Counted from the stretch's first letter, positions 26,283 through 35,443 are shown. The stretch is DNA of 64,000 nt from Pseudomonas sp. sp1636 (GCF_030376615.1 NZ_JARRAB010000005.1:224703-288702), one strand, 5' to 3'. Notes: generated by a model from the sequence alone, not told the origin. Numbers and translations: made by a program.

Positions 26283-26571
26283 GCCCTGTACCAGTTTCCT
26301 GCCCAGCCATGACGGCCAGAGCGGCGCGGTGATCGAGTGGCCGTGGGATTGCCAGCAGGCCTTCGACAAGGGCGTGATCTGCGCCCAGGCCTGGTTGAGC
26401 AACGACGACACCGGCTGGCTGTGGGCCAACCTGATCATCGAGCGCGACGTGCTGCCCGGCGGGCTGCAACGTCGGGCCTTCGAGGTCGGTTTCCTCAGCC
26501 GGGTGCACCAGCGTTTGTGTTCGCCGTTCGGCGGCAATCACCAGGCCAGGAAAACCTGTTTGAGCCTTTGA
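26275..26571 (+). CDS. Small hypothetical protein of the P4-like locus (second of two coupled genes)
   Basis: 98 aa, starting MSKPCTSFLPSHDGQ, with GGGAGG seven bases before the ATG, inside the end of the preceding gene. It is rich in Trp and Cys (EWPWDCQQAFDKG, CAQAWLSNDDTGWLWANL). No motif I recognise. Its pairing with the 91-residue gene and with the upstream RNA suggests accessory, phage-derived function. It stops before a 260-base stretch without a convincing gene. Confidence 0.6.
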   Translation: MSKPCTSFLPSHDGQSGAVIEWPWDCQQAFDKGVICAQAWLSNDDTGWLWANLIIERDVLPGGLQRRAFEVGFLSRVHQRLCSPFGGNHQARKTCLSL

Positions 26572-26676
26572 ACCTAGGGCGCTACTCGCCGCAGGCAGTA
26601 CGCCGACGCTTGGCGGGCTGCGGCGAGGCCGCTCTATCTAAAGCTGCGCAAGTTCTTGCGCAGTCGATGGTTTTAG

Positions 26677-26763
26677 ATGCGAATCAGCGCATTGCACGCG
26701 ATTGGCGAAAAGATCATGGCCTACGCCCAGGGGCAGCTGCTACCGGCGTCGTGCCTGCAATAA
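26677..26763 (+). other. Possible 28-codon open frame or remnant
   Basis: ATG to TAA, MRISALHAIGEKIMAYAQGQ followed by eight residues. No clear ribosome site. It lies in the 260-base tail of the P4-like locus (26572-26831), which otherwise shows only a short AAGCTGCGCAAGTTCTTGCGCAG hairpin near 26640. It may be debris of the element. Confidence 0.2.
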
Positions 26764-26831
26764 CAGTCCATATACGGATGCCATCCGGGGCGGAATATAG
26801 GGTTTATAGGACTCCCTTGGATGCTATCCCA

Positions 26832-28208
26832 CTAGGATGCGGCAGCCAGCGTCGCGCTCAGCGCGGCGAGCTGCTCCTGGCGTTCGCTCTGTTGCAGGCG
26901 CGCGCCGGGGTTGAGCGACGACCATTCGGGGTGGGCGCGGGCCTTGTGCAGGGCGGCGGGCAGTTTGCCCTCGCGCCATAGCGCCTCCTGCGGTGCGGCC
27001 AGGGCGATGGCCTGCACCGCCGCATGGCCGCGGGCTTCCAGGGTTTGCAGCAATAATTGTTGGCGCAGGGCGAGCAGGCGCAGCACGGCGTCGTCCACCG
27101 TCAGTTCGCGCTGGCCCTTGAGCTTGCCTTTCAGGCGCGCGCCGTAGCCGCGCAGGGTCTGCGCGCCGCCGCCGATCAGGGCGCCGAGGGCGGCAGCGGC
27201 GCCGAGGGTGACGCCGCCCACCAGCAGGTCGATGCCGACTCCGGTGGCGGCGCCGGCGGCCATCCCGCCGCCGACCTTGACCCCAAGTTGCTTGAGGGTT
27301 TCCGGGTTGAACAGGTCATTACCCCAGCGGCCGTCGAGCAACGGCAGCTCTGCCGCTTTGGCGTCGTCCTGGCGGAAGGCGTACAGCCGTAGCAGTGCCT
27401 CGACGCAGCGCTGTTCGCGCTGGCGGATGGCTTCGCGCAATGCGCGGATCGCGCCTTGTTCCGGCAGCGCTTGCGCGGCCACGCTGCGCCGGCAGGCGGC
27501 GCAGTCGAGCAGCAGCTCGGCGATCAGCCGGATTCCGCTGTGGCGGCGGGCCTGGCGCTGCGTCTGGTGGTCGTCGATCAGCCGTTGCAGCGCTGGCCGG
27601 GCCTTTTCCAGCAGCAGGGCGAGGCTCTCGTACAGCCGCCGTTCGCCGTCCAGTGGCGGCGCCACGCTGTCGAAGGCGACCCGCGCATGCAGGCCCAGGC
27701 GGGCCAGGGCTTGGCCCCAGTCGTCTTCGCGGTGCTGGTGGCCGGCGACGAAATTCAGCACCGGCAGCAAGGGCCGGCCGCACATGGTGAGGATCGCCAA
27801 TTCGTCGCGGTACTTGGCCAGCACCGGCTCGCGGGCGTCGATCACATACAGGCCGGCATCCGAGGCGAGCAACTGGCGCAGCACCTTGGCCTCCTGCTCG
27901 AAACGCTGGCGCGCCTCGCTGCCGTCGAGAAAGCGCGCCAGCCGGGCCGGGCCATCCAGGCGCTCGCCGGGACGCTCGAGACGTTCCAGGTAGTCGAGCA
28001 GGGCGATGGCGTCTTCCAGGCCGGGGGTGTCGTACAGCTCCAACAGGGGCTGGCCGTCCACCGACAGGCGTACGCCCTCGACATGGCGGGTGGTGCTGGG
28101 GCGATGGGAAACCTCGCCGAAGTCGACATCGCGGGTCAGGGTGCGCAGCAGCGAGGTCTTGCCGACGTTGGTGTGGCCGACCACGGCCAGCTTGAGAGGG
28201 TGGTTCAT
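26832..28208 (-). CDS. DUF3482 GTPase (Era/EngA-like small GTPase with C-terminal membrane-prone region)
   Basis: 458 aa. The N-terminal TRAFAC GTPase has G1 GHTNVGKTSLL (residues 10-20), G2 region HRPSTTRHVEG and G3 ELYDTPGLED. The canonical NKxD of G4 is not evident; NFVAGHQH occupies its place. The C-terminal DUF3482 part has a glycine/alanine-rich hydrophobic stretch (KVGGGMAAGAATGVGIDLL, LGAAAALGALIGGGAQTL) like those that insert in membranes. It is the second gene of a pair with the DUF2868 membrane protein, the usual partner. The family A repeat ends 12 bases before its start codon. Cellular role unknown. Confidence 0.85.
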   Translation of the reverse strand: MNHPLKLAVVGHTNVGKTSLLRTLTRDVDFGEVSHRPSTTRHVEGVRLSVDGQPLLELYDTPGLEDAIALLDYLERLERPGERLDGPARLARFLDGSEARQRFEQEAKVLRQLLASDAGLYVIDAREPVLAKYRDELAILTMCGRPLLPVLNFVAGHQHREDDWGQALARLGLHARVAFDSVAPPLDGERRLYESLALLLEKARPALQRLIDDHQTQRQARRHSGIRLIAELLLDCAACRRSVAAQALPEQGAIRALREAIRQREQRCVEALLRLYAFRQDDAKAAELPLLDGRWGNDLFNPETLKQLGVKVGGGMAAGAATGVGIDLLVGGVTLGAAAALGALIGGGAQTLRGYGARLKGKLKGQRELTVDDAVLRLLALRQQLLLQTLEARGHAAVQAIALAAPQEALWREGKLPAALHKARAHPEWSSLNPGARLQQSERQEQLAALSATLAAAS

Positions 28209-28220
28209 GGCGTGGCCCCG

Positions 28221-28291
28221 GTAGCCCGGATAAGCCTTGGCGCAATCCGGGGCAGTGGCTTCCCGGATTGCGCTGCGCTTATCCGGGCTAC
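28221..28291. repeat. Palindromic intergenic repeat, family A copy 2
   Basis: 71 bases, nearly identical to the copy at 9434-9503: outer arms GTAGCCCGGATAAGC and GCTTATCCGGGCTAC are perfect, inner arms GCGCAATCCGGG / CCCGGATTGCGC. It lies between the DUF2868 and DUF3482 genes of one transcription unit, so the RNA would carry a strong hairpin next to the GTPase ribosome-binding region. Confidence 0.9.
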
Positions 28292-28304
28292 GTAAGCAAT
28301 GGGT

Positions 28305-29693
28305 TCAGTCATGGCCGCTCTCCAGCCAGCGCAGCGGGGCGCCGTCACTGTGCGCCAATTGCAGCTGATCCAGGGCGGCGTGCCAGTCGCCGAGACGTTC
28401 GCTGTCCAGGGCTTCGCCGGGCTGGGCCGGCAGCAGCCAGACGCGCGTGGCGGCGGCCGTGCGCGCCAGTTCGCCGAGCAGCGCCAGGCTGCCGCGATCC
28501 GGCGAGCGGCGCGGGTCGCAGGCTATCGCCAGGCGCGCCGGGGGGAAGCGGCTGAGTTGTTCGAGCAGGCGCTGGCGCTGTTCGCGGCTGTCGATCACCC
28601 CGGCATCGCCGACCCCCCTGGGCAAGGCCGGCGGCCAGGGGCGTCGCTCGTCCAGTTCGATGGCGACCAGCAACGCACCCTGGTTGCCTTGCGCGTTGCT
28701 GCCGGCGGTTGGCGGTGGCAACGGTGCGGGCGCCGTATCGCACACGCCCAGGCGTTCGCTGCTCGGTTGCAGGCGCTCGCGCAGCAGGCTGTAGCCGGGC
28801 AGGCCAATATCCAGCTGCAAGGCGGCGCAACCCCGGCGCCAGCGCCACAGGCAGAACAACCCGAGCAGCAGGCGCGGCAGCAGGCCGTAGACCAGCAACA
28901 CGCCGACCAGCCAGCCGGCCCAGCTCAGGCGCGCGGCTTCGCTGGCCAGGGCGCTGTCGCCGCTGGCGCGGATCAGCTCGGCGTCCGGCAGGCTGAAGCC
29001 GAGCAGTGCCGGCAGCGCACCCAGGGCCTGGGTCAGGGCGATAAAGGTTTCGCCGCCGAGAATGGTGCTTTCCCAGACGAAGCCATAGCGGCGGGTGGCG
29101 AGCAGCGTCAGCAGGCTCAGCAGTGCCGCCAGTAGGGCCAGCAGCCACAGGCCGTGGATCAGCATGCCCAAGCCCCAGCGGCTCAGGCGCTGGCGTTGCA
29201 GCAGCACCAGCAAGGCCGGCGCCAGTTGCGCGGCCTGGGCGTCGCGGGCGAGTTTTTCGCTGAGCCACCACCACAGCCGGCCGAGGGCGCCAGTGCTGTC
29301 GCGCGCCAGCAGCAGACCCAGAACCCAGCCGAGCAAGAGCAGCAGGTTGAGGCCGAGCAGGCTGCCCAGGGCCCAGAACACGTTGACCGGGCGTTGGCCG
29401 TCGCCGAGAGCGGCGACAGCCAGGCCGATGCCGCTGAGCAGGGCCAGCAGCAGCAGCGCCGCCAGGGCCAGGCGCGCGCCCTGCAGCCAGTGGCGCAAGG
29501 CCTGGGTCTGGCCGTCACGCTCGGCCAGCAGCAGGGCGCGGGCCTGGATGCGTGCGGCCAGAGTGCCGCCGCCGGCCTGGGCGCGGCGGTTGGCTTCACG
29601 GTCTTCCAGCGGGCCGGCGTGCTCTTCGCGCAGGCGAATCGCTTCGCTCAGCCAGAGGCACTGGAGTTTGTGCGGGACAGGGTTTGCGCTCAC
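28305..29693 (-). CDS. DUF2868 integral membrane protein
   Basis: 462 aa with four or more membrane helices (ALAALLLLALLSGIGLAVAAL, LLLLLGWVLGLLLA, LIHGLWLLALLAALLSLLTLL, WLVGVLLVYGLLPRLLLGLF) and a soluble C-terminal half (VAIELDERRPWPPALPRGVG, RLAIACDPRRSPDRGSL). The order and the partner GTPase gene match the DUF2868/DUF3482 module of pseudomonads. The start is GTG at 29693 (VSANPVPHKLQCLWLSEAIR); upstream ATGs overlap folA. The ribosome site is weak. Divergent from folA. Confidence 0.82.
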   Translation of the reverse strand: MSANPVPHKLQCLWLSEAIRLREEHAGPLEDREANRRAQAGGGTLAARIQARALLLAERDGQTQALRHWLQGARLALAALLLLALLSGIGLAVAALGDGQRPVNVFWALGSLLGLNLLLLLGWVLGLLLARDSTGALGRLWWWLSEKLARDAQAAQLAPALLVLLQRQRLSRWGLGMLIHGLWLLALLAALLSLLTLLATRRYGFVWESTILGGETFIALTQALGALPALLGFSLPDAELIRASGDSALASEAARLSWAGWLVGVLLVYGLLPRLLLGLFCLWRWRRGCAALQLDIGLPGYSLLRERLQPSSERLGVCDTAPAPLPPPTAGSNAQGNQGALLVAIELDERRPWPPALPRGVGDAGVIDSREQRQRLLEQLSRFPPARLAIACDPRRSPDRGSLALLGELARTAAATRVWLLPAQPGEALDSERLGDWHAALDQLQLAHSDGAPLRWLESGHD

Positions 29694-29810
29694 GCGGTGT
29701 CTCGTCGTTCGGCTCAGGGGCTGAGCATAACCCGTGCCGCCGCGTTGGGTTAAGCCTTGTCCGCCTGGGCCGGCTGCACGGGCGGCGGTGGCTCTGCTAT
29801 GCTCGCCGCC

Positions 29811-30323
29811 ATGAAAAACTCCCTGCCCCTCTGCCTGATCGCCGCCCTCGCGCAGAACCGCGTGATCGGCCGCGACAACCAACTGCCTTGGCATCTGCCG
29901 GCCGACCTCAAGCACTTCAAGGCGCTGACCCTGGGCAAGCCGATCATCATGGGGCGCAAGACCTGGGACTCGCTCGGCCGGCCCTTGCCCGGCCGGCTCA
30001 ATCTGGTGGTCAGCCGCCAGCCCGGCTTGCGCCTCGAAGGCGCCGAAGTCTTCGCCTCGCTGGAGGCGGCCATCGCCCGCGCCGAGCAGTGGGCGCGCGA
30101 GCAGGGGGTCGACGAACTGATGCTGATCGGCGGCGCGCAGCTGTATGCCCAAGGCCTGGCGCAGGCCGAGCGGCTGTACCTAACCCGGGTCGAACTGAGC
30201 CCGGAGGGCGATGCCTGGTTCCCCGAGATCGCCGCTGGCGCCTGGCAGCGCACGGCCTGCGAGGCCTTTGCCGCCCAGGAACAAGCGCCGGCCTACGCCT
30301 TCGAGACCTGGACGCGGCGCTGA
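29811..30323 (+). CDS. folA: Dihydrofolate reductase
   Basis: 170 aa. It reduces dihydrofolate to tetrahydrofolate with NADPH. All key strings are visible: LIAALAQNRVIGRDNQLPWH, DLKHFKALTLGKPIIMGRKT, GRPLPGRLNLVVSRQP and LMLIGGAQLYAQGL. The catalytic acidic residue is Asp in LPADLKHF. The start MKNSLPL is preferred; an in-frame ATG lies four codons earlier, and neither has a strong ribosome site. Functionally linked to thyA 9 kb upstream. Confidence 0.97.
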   Translation: MKNSLPLCLIAALAQNRVIGRDNQLPWHLPADLKHFKALTLGKPIIMGRKTWDSLGRPLPGRLNLVVSRQPGLRLEGAEVFASLEAAIARAEQWAREQGVDELMLIGGAQLYAQGLAQAERLYLTRVELSPEGDAWFPEIAAGAWQRTACEAFAAQEQAPAYAFETWTRR

Positions 30324-30451
30324 GGGTGGCGAGCCGCTGCCCCTGAGCCGCGCTGCGACATTCTGCCGCTTTCTTGACCCCAGCCAATTCGAGCCGGGCC
30401 CGATAGGGCTATGCTTCGCCCTTCTGCAATCGCCATCACAGGTTGTACAGC

Positions 30452-31099
30452 ATGCGTGGAGCCGACTCCGACAGCCACCAGGCGGATGCCATTGCCGCGC
30501 TTTTCATGCGCCATCCCTTGTGGGAGGACGCCTTGGCGTTGCTGCTCGGCACGGCCATGGTCGCCTTGGGTATCGCCTTCTACGCCCAGGCCGGGTTGTT
30601 GACCGGCGGCACCGTGGGCCTGGCGTTTCTCTTGAAATACCTGTTCGGCTGGCAGTTCGGCCTGGCGTTTTTCCTGATCAATCTGCCGTTTTATGCCCTG
30701 GCCATCTGGCGGATGGGCTGGCGGTTTACCCTGCGTACCTTCTGCGCGGTCGGCCTGGTTTCGCTGTTGGCCGAACTGACTCCGCAGTGGGTCGGTTTCG
30801 CCCAGCTGAATGTGGTCTATGCGGCCTTGTTCGGCGGTTTCGCCATGGGCCTGGGGCTGCTGATGCTGTTCCGCCATCGCGCCAGCCTGGGGGGGGTGAA
30901 CATCCTCGCGCTGTATCTGCAGGAGCGCTTCGGCCTGCGTGCCGGCAAGGTGCAGATGGGCATCGATGTGCTGATCGTGTTGGCGGCGGTGCTGGTCGTG
31001 CCGCTGGACAAGGTGGCGCTGTCGATCCTCGGCGCTGTCGCGCTGAATATGGTGCTGGCGATCAACCATCGGGCCGGGCGTTATATGGGCGTCAGCTGA
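30452..31099 (+). CDS. YitT/DUF161-family membrane protein
   Basis: 215 aa with about five membrane helices (ALALLLGTAMVALGIAFYAQ, LLTGGTVGLAFLLKYLFG, LAFFLINLPFYALAIWRMG, LFGGFAMGLGLLMLF, IDVLIVLAAVLVVPL). AGLLTGGTVGLAFL and RASLGGVNILALYL are typical of YitT-family proteins. The N-terminus has DSDSHQADAIAALF. The ATG at 30452 follows AGG at nine bases. The substrate and role are unknown. It converges with ilvD across a bidirectional terminator. Confidence 0.82.
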   Translation: MRGADSDSHQADAIAALFMRHPLWEDALALLLGTAMVALGIAFYAQAGLLTGGTVGLAFLLKYLFGWQFGLAFFLINLPFYALAIWRMGWRFTLRTFCAVGLVSLLAELTPQWVGFAQLNVVYAALFGGFAMGLGLLMLFRHRASLGGVNILALYLQERFGLRAGKVQMGIDVLIVLAAVLVVPLDKVALSILGAVALNMVLAINHRAGRYMGVS

Positions 31100-31141
31100 C
31101 CGGGCCGCGCTCGGTGCGCGCGGCGCAGAGCCGGTAAAACG

Positions 31142-31170
31142 CAGAAGCCCGGCACAAGGCCGGGCTTCTG
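31142..31170. terminator. Bidirectional terminator between the YitT-family gene and ilvD
   Basis: Perfect 11-base stem CAGAAGCCCGG / CCGGGCTTCTG with a 7-base loop. It is followed by TTGTTG on the + strand and GCGTTTT on the - strand, and is placed between convergent stops at 31099 and 31189. Confidence 0.85.
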
Positions 31171-31188
31171 TTGTTGCGGGGACGCTGC

Positions 31189-33036
31189 TTAGGACACCAG
31201 TTTGTCCAGCAGCGCCTTGTCGCGTACCGCGCCCTTGTCGGCGCTGGTGGCGAGCAGGGCGTAGGCCTTGAGCGCGGTGGTGACCTTGCGTGGGCGTTGC
31301 TCCGCCGGCTTCCAGCCTTGCTTGTCTTGTTCCACGCGGCGTGCGGCCAGTTCTTCGTCGCCGATCAACAGGTTGATCGAGCGTTCATGGATGTTGATCA
31401 GGATCTTGTCGCCTTCGCGCACCAGGCCGATGGCGCCGCCCGCGGCGGCTTCCGGCGAGGCGTGGCCGATCGACAGGCCCGAGGTGCCGCCGGAGAAGCG
31501 CCCGTCGGTGAGCAGGGCGCAGTCCTTGCCCAGGCCCTTGGACTTCAGGTAGCTGGTCGGATAGAGCATTTCCTGCATGCCCGGGCCGCCTTTCGGCCCT
31601 TCGTAGCGGATGATGACGATGTCGCCGGCCTTGACTTCGTCATTGAGGATGCCGCGTACCGCGCTGTCCTGGCTCTCGAAGATCTTGGCGCTGCCTTCGA
31701 ACACCAGAATCGACTCGTCCACCCCGGCGGTCTTCACCACGCAGCCGTCGACGGCGATATTGCCGTAGAGCACGGCGAGGCCGCCTTCTTGCGAGTAGGC
31801 ATGCTCCACCGAGCGGATGCAGCCGTGTTCGCGGTCGTCGTCGACCGTGTCCCAGCGGGTGCTCTGGCTGAACGCGGTCTGGGTCGGAATGCCGGCGGGC
31901 CCGGCCTTGAAGAAGGTGTGTACGGCTTCATCGTCGGTTTGGGTGATGTCCCACTGGGCGATGGCCTCGGCCATGCTCTTGCTGTGCACGGTCGGCAGGT
32001 CGGTGTGCAGCAGGCCGCCGCGGGCCAGGGAGCCGAGGATGCTGAAGATGCCGCCGGCGCGGTGCACGTCTTCCATGTGGTACTTCTGGATATTCGGCGC
32101 CACCTTGCACAGCTGCGGCACCTTGCGCGACAGGCGGTCGATGTCGCGCAGGTCGAAGTCGATTTCCGCCTCCTGGGCGGCGGCCAGCAGGTGCAGGATG
32201 GTGTTGGTCGAGCCGCCCATGGCGATGTCCAGGCTCATGGCGTTCTCGAACGCCTTGAAGTTGGCCACGTTGCGCGGCAGCACCGAGGCATCGTTGTCCT
32301 GGTAATAGCGTTTGCACAGTTCGACCACGGTGCGCCCGGCCTGCAGGAACAGCTGTTCGCGGTCGCTGTGGGTGGCCAGGGTCGAACCGTTGCCCGGCAG
32401 GGCCAGGCCTAAGGCTTCCATCAGGCAGTTCATCGAGTTGGCGGTGAACATGCCGGAGCAGCTGCCGCAGGTCGGGCAAGCGCTGCGCTCGTATTCGGCG
32501 ACCTTCTCGTCGGAGGCCGAGTCGTCGGCGGCGATTACCATGGCGTCGACCAGATCCAGGCCGTGGCTGGCCAGCTTGGTCTTGCCGGCTTCCATCGGCC
32601 CGCCGGAGACGAACACCACCGGGATGTTCAGGCGCAGCGCGGCCATCAGCATGCCGGGGGTGATCTTGTCGCAGTTGCTGATGCAGACGATGGCGTCGGC
32701 GCAGTGGGCGTTGACCATGTACTCGACCGAGTCGGCGATGATCTCGCGGCTCGGCAGCGAATAGAGCATGCCGTCGTGGCCCATGGCGATGCCGTCGTCG
32801 ACGGCGATGGTGTTGAACTCCTTGGCCACGCCGCCGGCGCGTTCGATCTCGCGGGCGACCAACTGGCCCATGTCCTTGAGGTGCACGTGGCCGGGGACGA
32901 ACTGGGTGAAGGAGTTGGCGATGGCGATGATCGGCTTCTTGAAGTCCTCGTCCTTCATCCCGGTGGCGCGCCAGAGGGCGCGGGCGCCGGCCATGTTGCG
33001 ACCGTGGGTGGAAGTTTTCGAGCGGTAATCGGGCAT
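31189..33036 (-). CDS. ilvD: Dihydroxy-acid dehydratase
   Basis: 615 aa (E. coli IlvD 616). It dehydrates dihydroxyisovalerate and dihydroxymethylvalerate in valine and isoleucine synthesis and carries an Fe-S cluster. Cysteine motifs [12 protein letters not shown] and [18 protein letters not shown] are intact, as are [14 protein letters not shown] and [19 protein letters not shown]. The start [19 protein letters not shown] has AGGAC nine bases upstream. A -10-like TAGAAT (33265-33260, minus strand) with a weak -35 lies about 230 bases upstream. Confidence 0.98.
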   Translation of the reverse strand: MPDYRSKTSTHGRNMAGARALWRATGMKDEDFKKPIIAIANSFTQFVPGHVHLKDMGQLVAREIERAGGVAKEFNTIAVDDGIAMGHDGMLYSLPSREIIADSVEYMVNAHCADAIVCISNCDKITPGMLMAALRLNIPVVFVSGGPMEAGKTKLASHGLDLVDAMVIAADDSASDEKVAEYERSACPTCGSCSGMFTANSMNCLMEALGLALPGNGSTLATHSDREQLFLQAGRTVVELCKRYYQDNDASVLPRNVANFKAFENAMSLDIAMGGSTNTILHLLAAAQEAEIDFDLRDIDRLSRKVPQLCKVAPNIQKYHMEDVHRAGGIFSILGSLARGGLLHTDLPTVHSKSMAEAIAQWDITQTDDEAVHTFFKAGPAGIPTQTAFSQSTRWDTVDDDREHGCIRSVEHAYSQEGGLAVLYGNIAVDGCVVKTAGVDESILVFEGSAKIFESQDSAVRGILNDEVKAGDIVIIRYEGPKGGPGMQEMLYPTSYLKSKGLGKDCALLTDGRFSGGTSGLSIGHASPEAAAGGAIGLVREGDKILINIHERSINLLIGDEELAARRVEQDKQGWKPAEQRPRKVTTALKAYALLATSADKGAVRDKALLDKLVS

Positions 33037-33079
33037 GGCGATAAGTCCTGCAAAGGCTAATCAGGTCGCGGATTCAACG

Positions 33080-33099
33080 GCGCTCGCCTGGGCGAGCGC
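33080..33099. promoter_or_regulatory. Perfect stem-loop in the ilvD leader
   Basis: Eight-base perfect stem GCGCTCGC / GCGAGCGC with a CTGG loop, 45-65 bases upstream of the ilvD start. No T-run follows, so not an obvious terminator; the role is unknown. The remainder of 33037-33320 holds only the possible promoter of ilvD. Confidence 0.4.
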
Positions 33100-33320
33100 A
33101 CTGTGCTGGCAACGGGCTGTTGGTGCGTATGTTGAGCCGGGTTCAGGCCCAAGGCAAACGGAAGTGACCATTTGCAGGGCTGGGGCGGAGGCTGGCGCGG
33201 GGTCTGCGTCGGCTCGGCCGGGTTCAAAAATCCGCCTGGGATGGGGCCGGAGATGGATGATTCTAAGCCCAGGTGGCGTGGCGGCGAAAGCGCGGAGCAC
33301 TTAGTTAAAGCGCAAGCCGC

Positions 33321-34175
33321 TTATTCGATCAACTCGACGCCGCGCAGGCGCTCGGCGCGGCGGCGCAGCAGTTCGATGGTCACCAGCAGGGCGATGGAGA
33401 CCAGGATCAGCAGGGTGGCGATGGCCAGGATGCTCGGGTTGATCTGCTCGCGCAGGCCGGAGAACATCTGCCGGGGAATGGTGCGTTGCTGCGGGCCGGC
33501 CATGAACAGGATGACCACCACTTCATCGAACGAGGTGATGAAGGCGAACAGTGCGCCGCTGATCACCCCGGGGCGGATCAGCGGCATGATGATGTCGAAA
33601 AACACCCGCAACGGCCTGGCGCCGAGGTTGACTGCGGCGCGTGCCAGGGAATAGTCGAAACCGGTCAGGGTCGCGGTCACGGTGATGATCACGAAGGGCG
33701 TGCCCAGGGCCGCGTGGGCCAGGATCACCCCCAGGTAGCTGCCGGCCAGACCCAGGTTGGAATAGAAGAAGAACATCCCGGCAGCGGTGATGATCAGCGG
33801 CACTATCATCGGCGACAGCAGCAGGGCGGTGATGAAGCGCCGGTAGGGCATGTCGTCACGGGCCAGGCCGACGGCGGCGCAGGTGCCCAGGACGGTGGCG
33901 AGGATGGTGGCGAAGATGCCGATCAGGAAGCTGTTCTGAATCGCCAGGATCCATTTCGGGTCATTGAGGATTTCCCGGTACCAACGTAGCGAATAGGCTT
34001 CCGGCTGCAGGCGCAGCATGCCTTCGGTAAAGCTGAAGAACGGCTCGACGTTGAATGACAGCGGAATGATCACCAGGATCGGCATGATCAAAAAAAACAG
34101 CACCAGCCAGGAGCTGGTTTTCAACAGCCAGGCGCCGAGGTGGTGCCAGAAGCCAAAGTAGCTGGGGATTCTCAT
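33321..34175 (-). CDS. Polyamine-type ABC transporter permease (PotI/PotC-like)
   Basis: 284 aa with six predicted helices and the BPD_transp_1 domain. The coupling (EAA) loop is visible as DYSLARAAVNLGARPLRVFF. The N-terminal FGFWHHLGAWLLKTSSWLVL precedes helix 1. Together with the preceding permease, binding protein and ATPase it forms a complete importer of the COG1176/1177 type (spermidine, putrescine, opine or other cationic substrates). It is the last gene of the unit and starts seven bases after the previous permease stop. Confidence 0.88.
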   Translation of the reverse strand: MRIPSYFGFWHHLGAWLLKTSSWLVLFFLIMPILVIIPLSFNVEPFFSFTEGMLRLQPEAYSLRWYREILNDPKWILAIQNSFLIGIFATILATVLGTCAAVGLARDDMPYRRFITALLLSPMIVPLIITAAGMFFFYSNLGLAGSYLGVILAHAALGTPFVIITVTATLTGFDYSLARAAVNLGARPLRVFFDIIMPLIRPGVISGALFAFITSFDEVVVILFMAGPQQRTIPRQMFSGLREQINPSILAIATLLILVSIALLVTIELLRRRAERLRGVELIE

Positions 34176-34182
34176 GTAGGCG

Positions 34183-35415
34183 CTATCCCAGTTTGATATT
34201 GCTGGCGCCGACGAAACGGTCGTACAGCCAGTACAGCAGCAGGATCAGGCCAAGCAGCAGGGAACCCAGCGCGGCGGCCAGCTCCCAGTTGTTCGAGCGC
34301 TGCATATGAAAGGCGATGATGTTGCTGATCATCTGTCCATCGGTGCCGCCGACCAGCGCCGGGGTGATGTAGTAGCCCACGGAAATGATGAACACCAGCA
34401 GCGCGCCGGCACTCAGGCCCGGCAGGGTCATCGGGAAGTAGACCCGGGCGAAGGCCGGAATCGGCTTGGCGCCGAGTGACATGGCCGCACGCAGGTAGCT
34501 GGGGTCGATGCCGCGCATCACGCTGTACAGCGGCAGGATCATGAACGGCAGGAGAATATGGGTCATGGCGATGATGGTGGCGAACGAGGTGTAGAGCATC
34601 TCGAGCGGCTCGCCGATCAGGCCGCTGCCGAGCAGGAATGAATTGATCACGCCGTTGGTCTGCAGCAGCGCGATCCAGGCCGTGGTGCGCACCAGCAGCG
34701 AGGTCCAGAACGGCAGCAGCACCAATACCAGCAGCAGATTGGCGCGGTTTTCCGGCAGGCCGGCCAGGTAGTAGGCCAGCGGGTAGCCGAGCAGGGCGCA
34801 GAACAGGGTAATGACCAGGGCCATGTTCAGGGTCTTGCCGTACAGCTGCAGGTAGATCTGCGTGTCTTCGCGTACCTGGATGCCCTGCTCCGGGTGCAGC
34901 TCCAGATCGAGGGCGGTCAGGTAATAGTCGTAGGTGTAGGTCTGGCCGGCGCGTTTGATCGCGTACCAGACCTCGGTTTTGCTCCAGTTGCGATGTGCCT
35001 GCAGCAGGGTCTTGGCGCCCTGGCTCTCAAGCTGTTCGGGCTTGAGCCGGGCGACGCGTCGGGCGCTGGATTTGACCACGCTGGACATGCCGGTATAGGC
35101 ACGGTTGAACTCCTCGGACAGTTTGCCGGACAGGCGCACTTTGGCCAGGCCATGCAGTTCGCGGGCGAATACGTTGAGGGTCGTTTCGTCGGGGACTGCC
35201 TGGCCGTCCCAGCGTTGCAGCTCCACCAGGGTCAGCGGGATCAGCTCGGCCACGGCCGGGTGATGCACGCTGCGCCAGAGCATGCTGCCGATGGGGGCCA
35301 CGAAGGTCAGCAGGATAAAGGCCAGCAACGGCACCACGAACAGAAAGGCGCTCAGGCGCTTCTTGCTGCGGGCGCTGGCGGCTTGGCCGGCTTCGGTGGT
35401 GGTAAGGGATGGCAA
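34183..35415 (-). CDS. Polyamine-type ABC transporter permease with large periplasmic insert (PotB/PotH-like)
   Basis: 410 aa, about 120 longer than PotB. Helix 1 (AFLFVVPLLAFILLTFVAPI, about 23-43) is followed by an insert of about 140 residues (SVHHPAVAELIPLTLVELQ to EQGIQVREDTQIYLQLYG) before the BPD_transp_1 helices. The EAA loop reads DPSYLRAAMSLGAKPIPAFA. The start is TTG at 35415, set by GAGGAG seven bases before it. The insert is expected in the periplasm and may contact the binding protein. A stem-loop separates this gene from the binding-protein gene upstream. Confidence 0.87.
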   Translation of the reverse strand: MPSLTTTEAGQAASARSKKRLSAFLFVVPLLAFILLTFVAPIGSMLWRSVHHPAVAELIPLTLVELQRWDGQAVPDETTLNVFARELHGLAKVRLSGKLSEEFNRAYTGMSSVVKSSARRVARLKPEQLESQGAKTLLQAHRNWSKTEVWYAIKRAGQTYTYDYYLTALDLELHPEQGIQVREDTQIYLQLYGKTLNMALVITLFCALLGYPLAYYLAGLPENRANLLLVLVLLPFWTSLLVRTTAWIALLQTNGVINSFLLGSGLIGEPLEMLYTSFATIIAMTHILLPFMILPLYSVMRGIDPSYLRAAMSLGAKPIPAFARVYFPMTLPGLSAGALLVFIISVGYYITPALVGGTDGQMISNIIAFHMQRSNNWELAAALGSLLLGLILLLYWLYDRFVGASNIKLG

Positions 35416-35443
35416 GCAGCAACTCCTCGACGGCGCGATGGCA

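Noticed and set aside
25644..26831. Complete P4-like satellite prophage
   Set aside because: No integrase, alpha primase, polarity suppressor or att-like direct repeats could be found; only the immunity-like leader and small genes are visible.
33260..33289. ilvD promoter (TAGAAT with GCGAAA-complement -35)
   Set aside because: The -10 is good but the -35 is poor and the spacing is 18; mentioned only within the ilvD entry.
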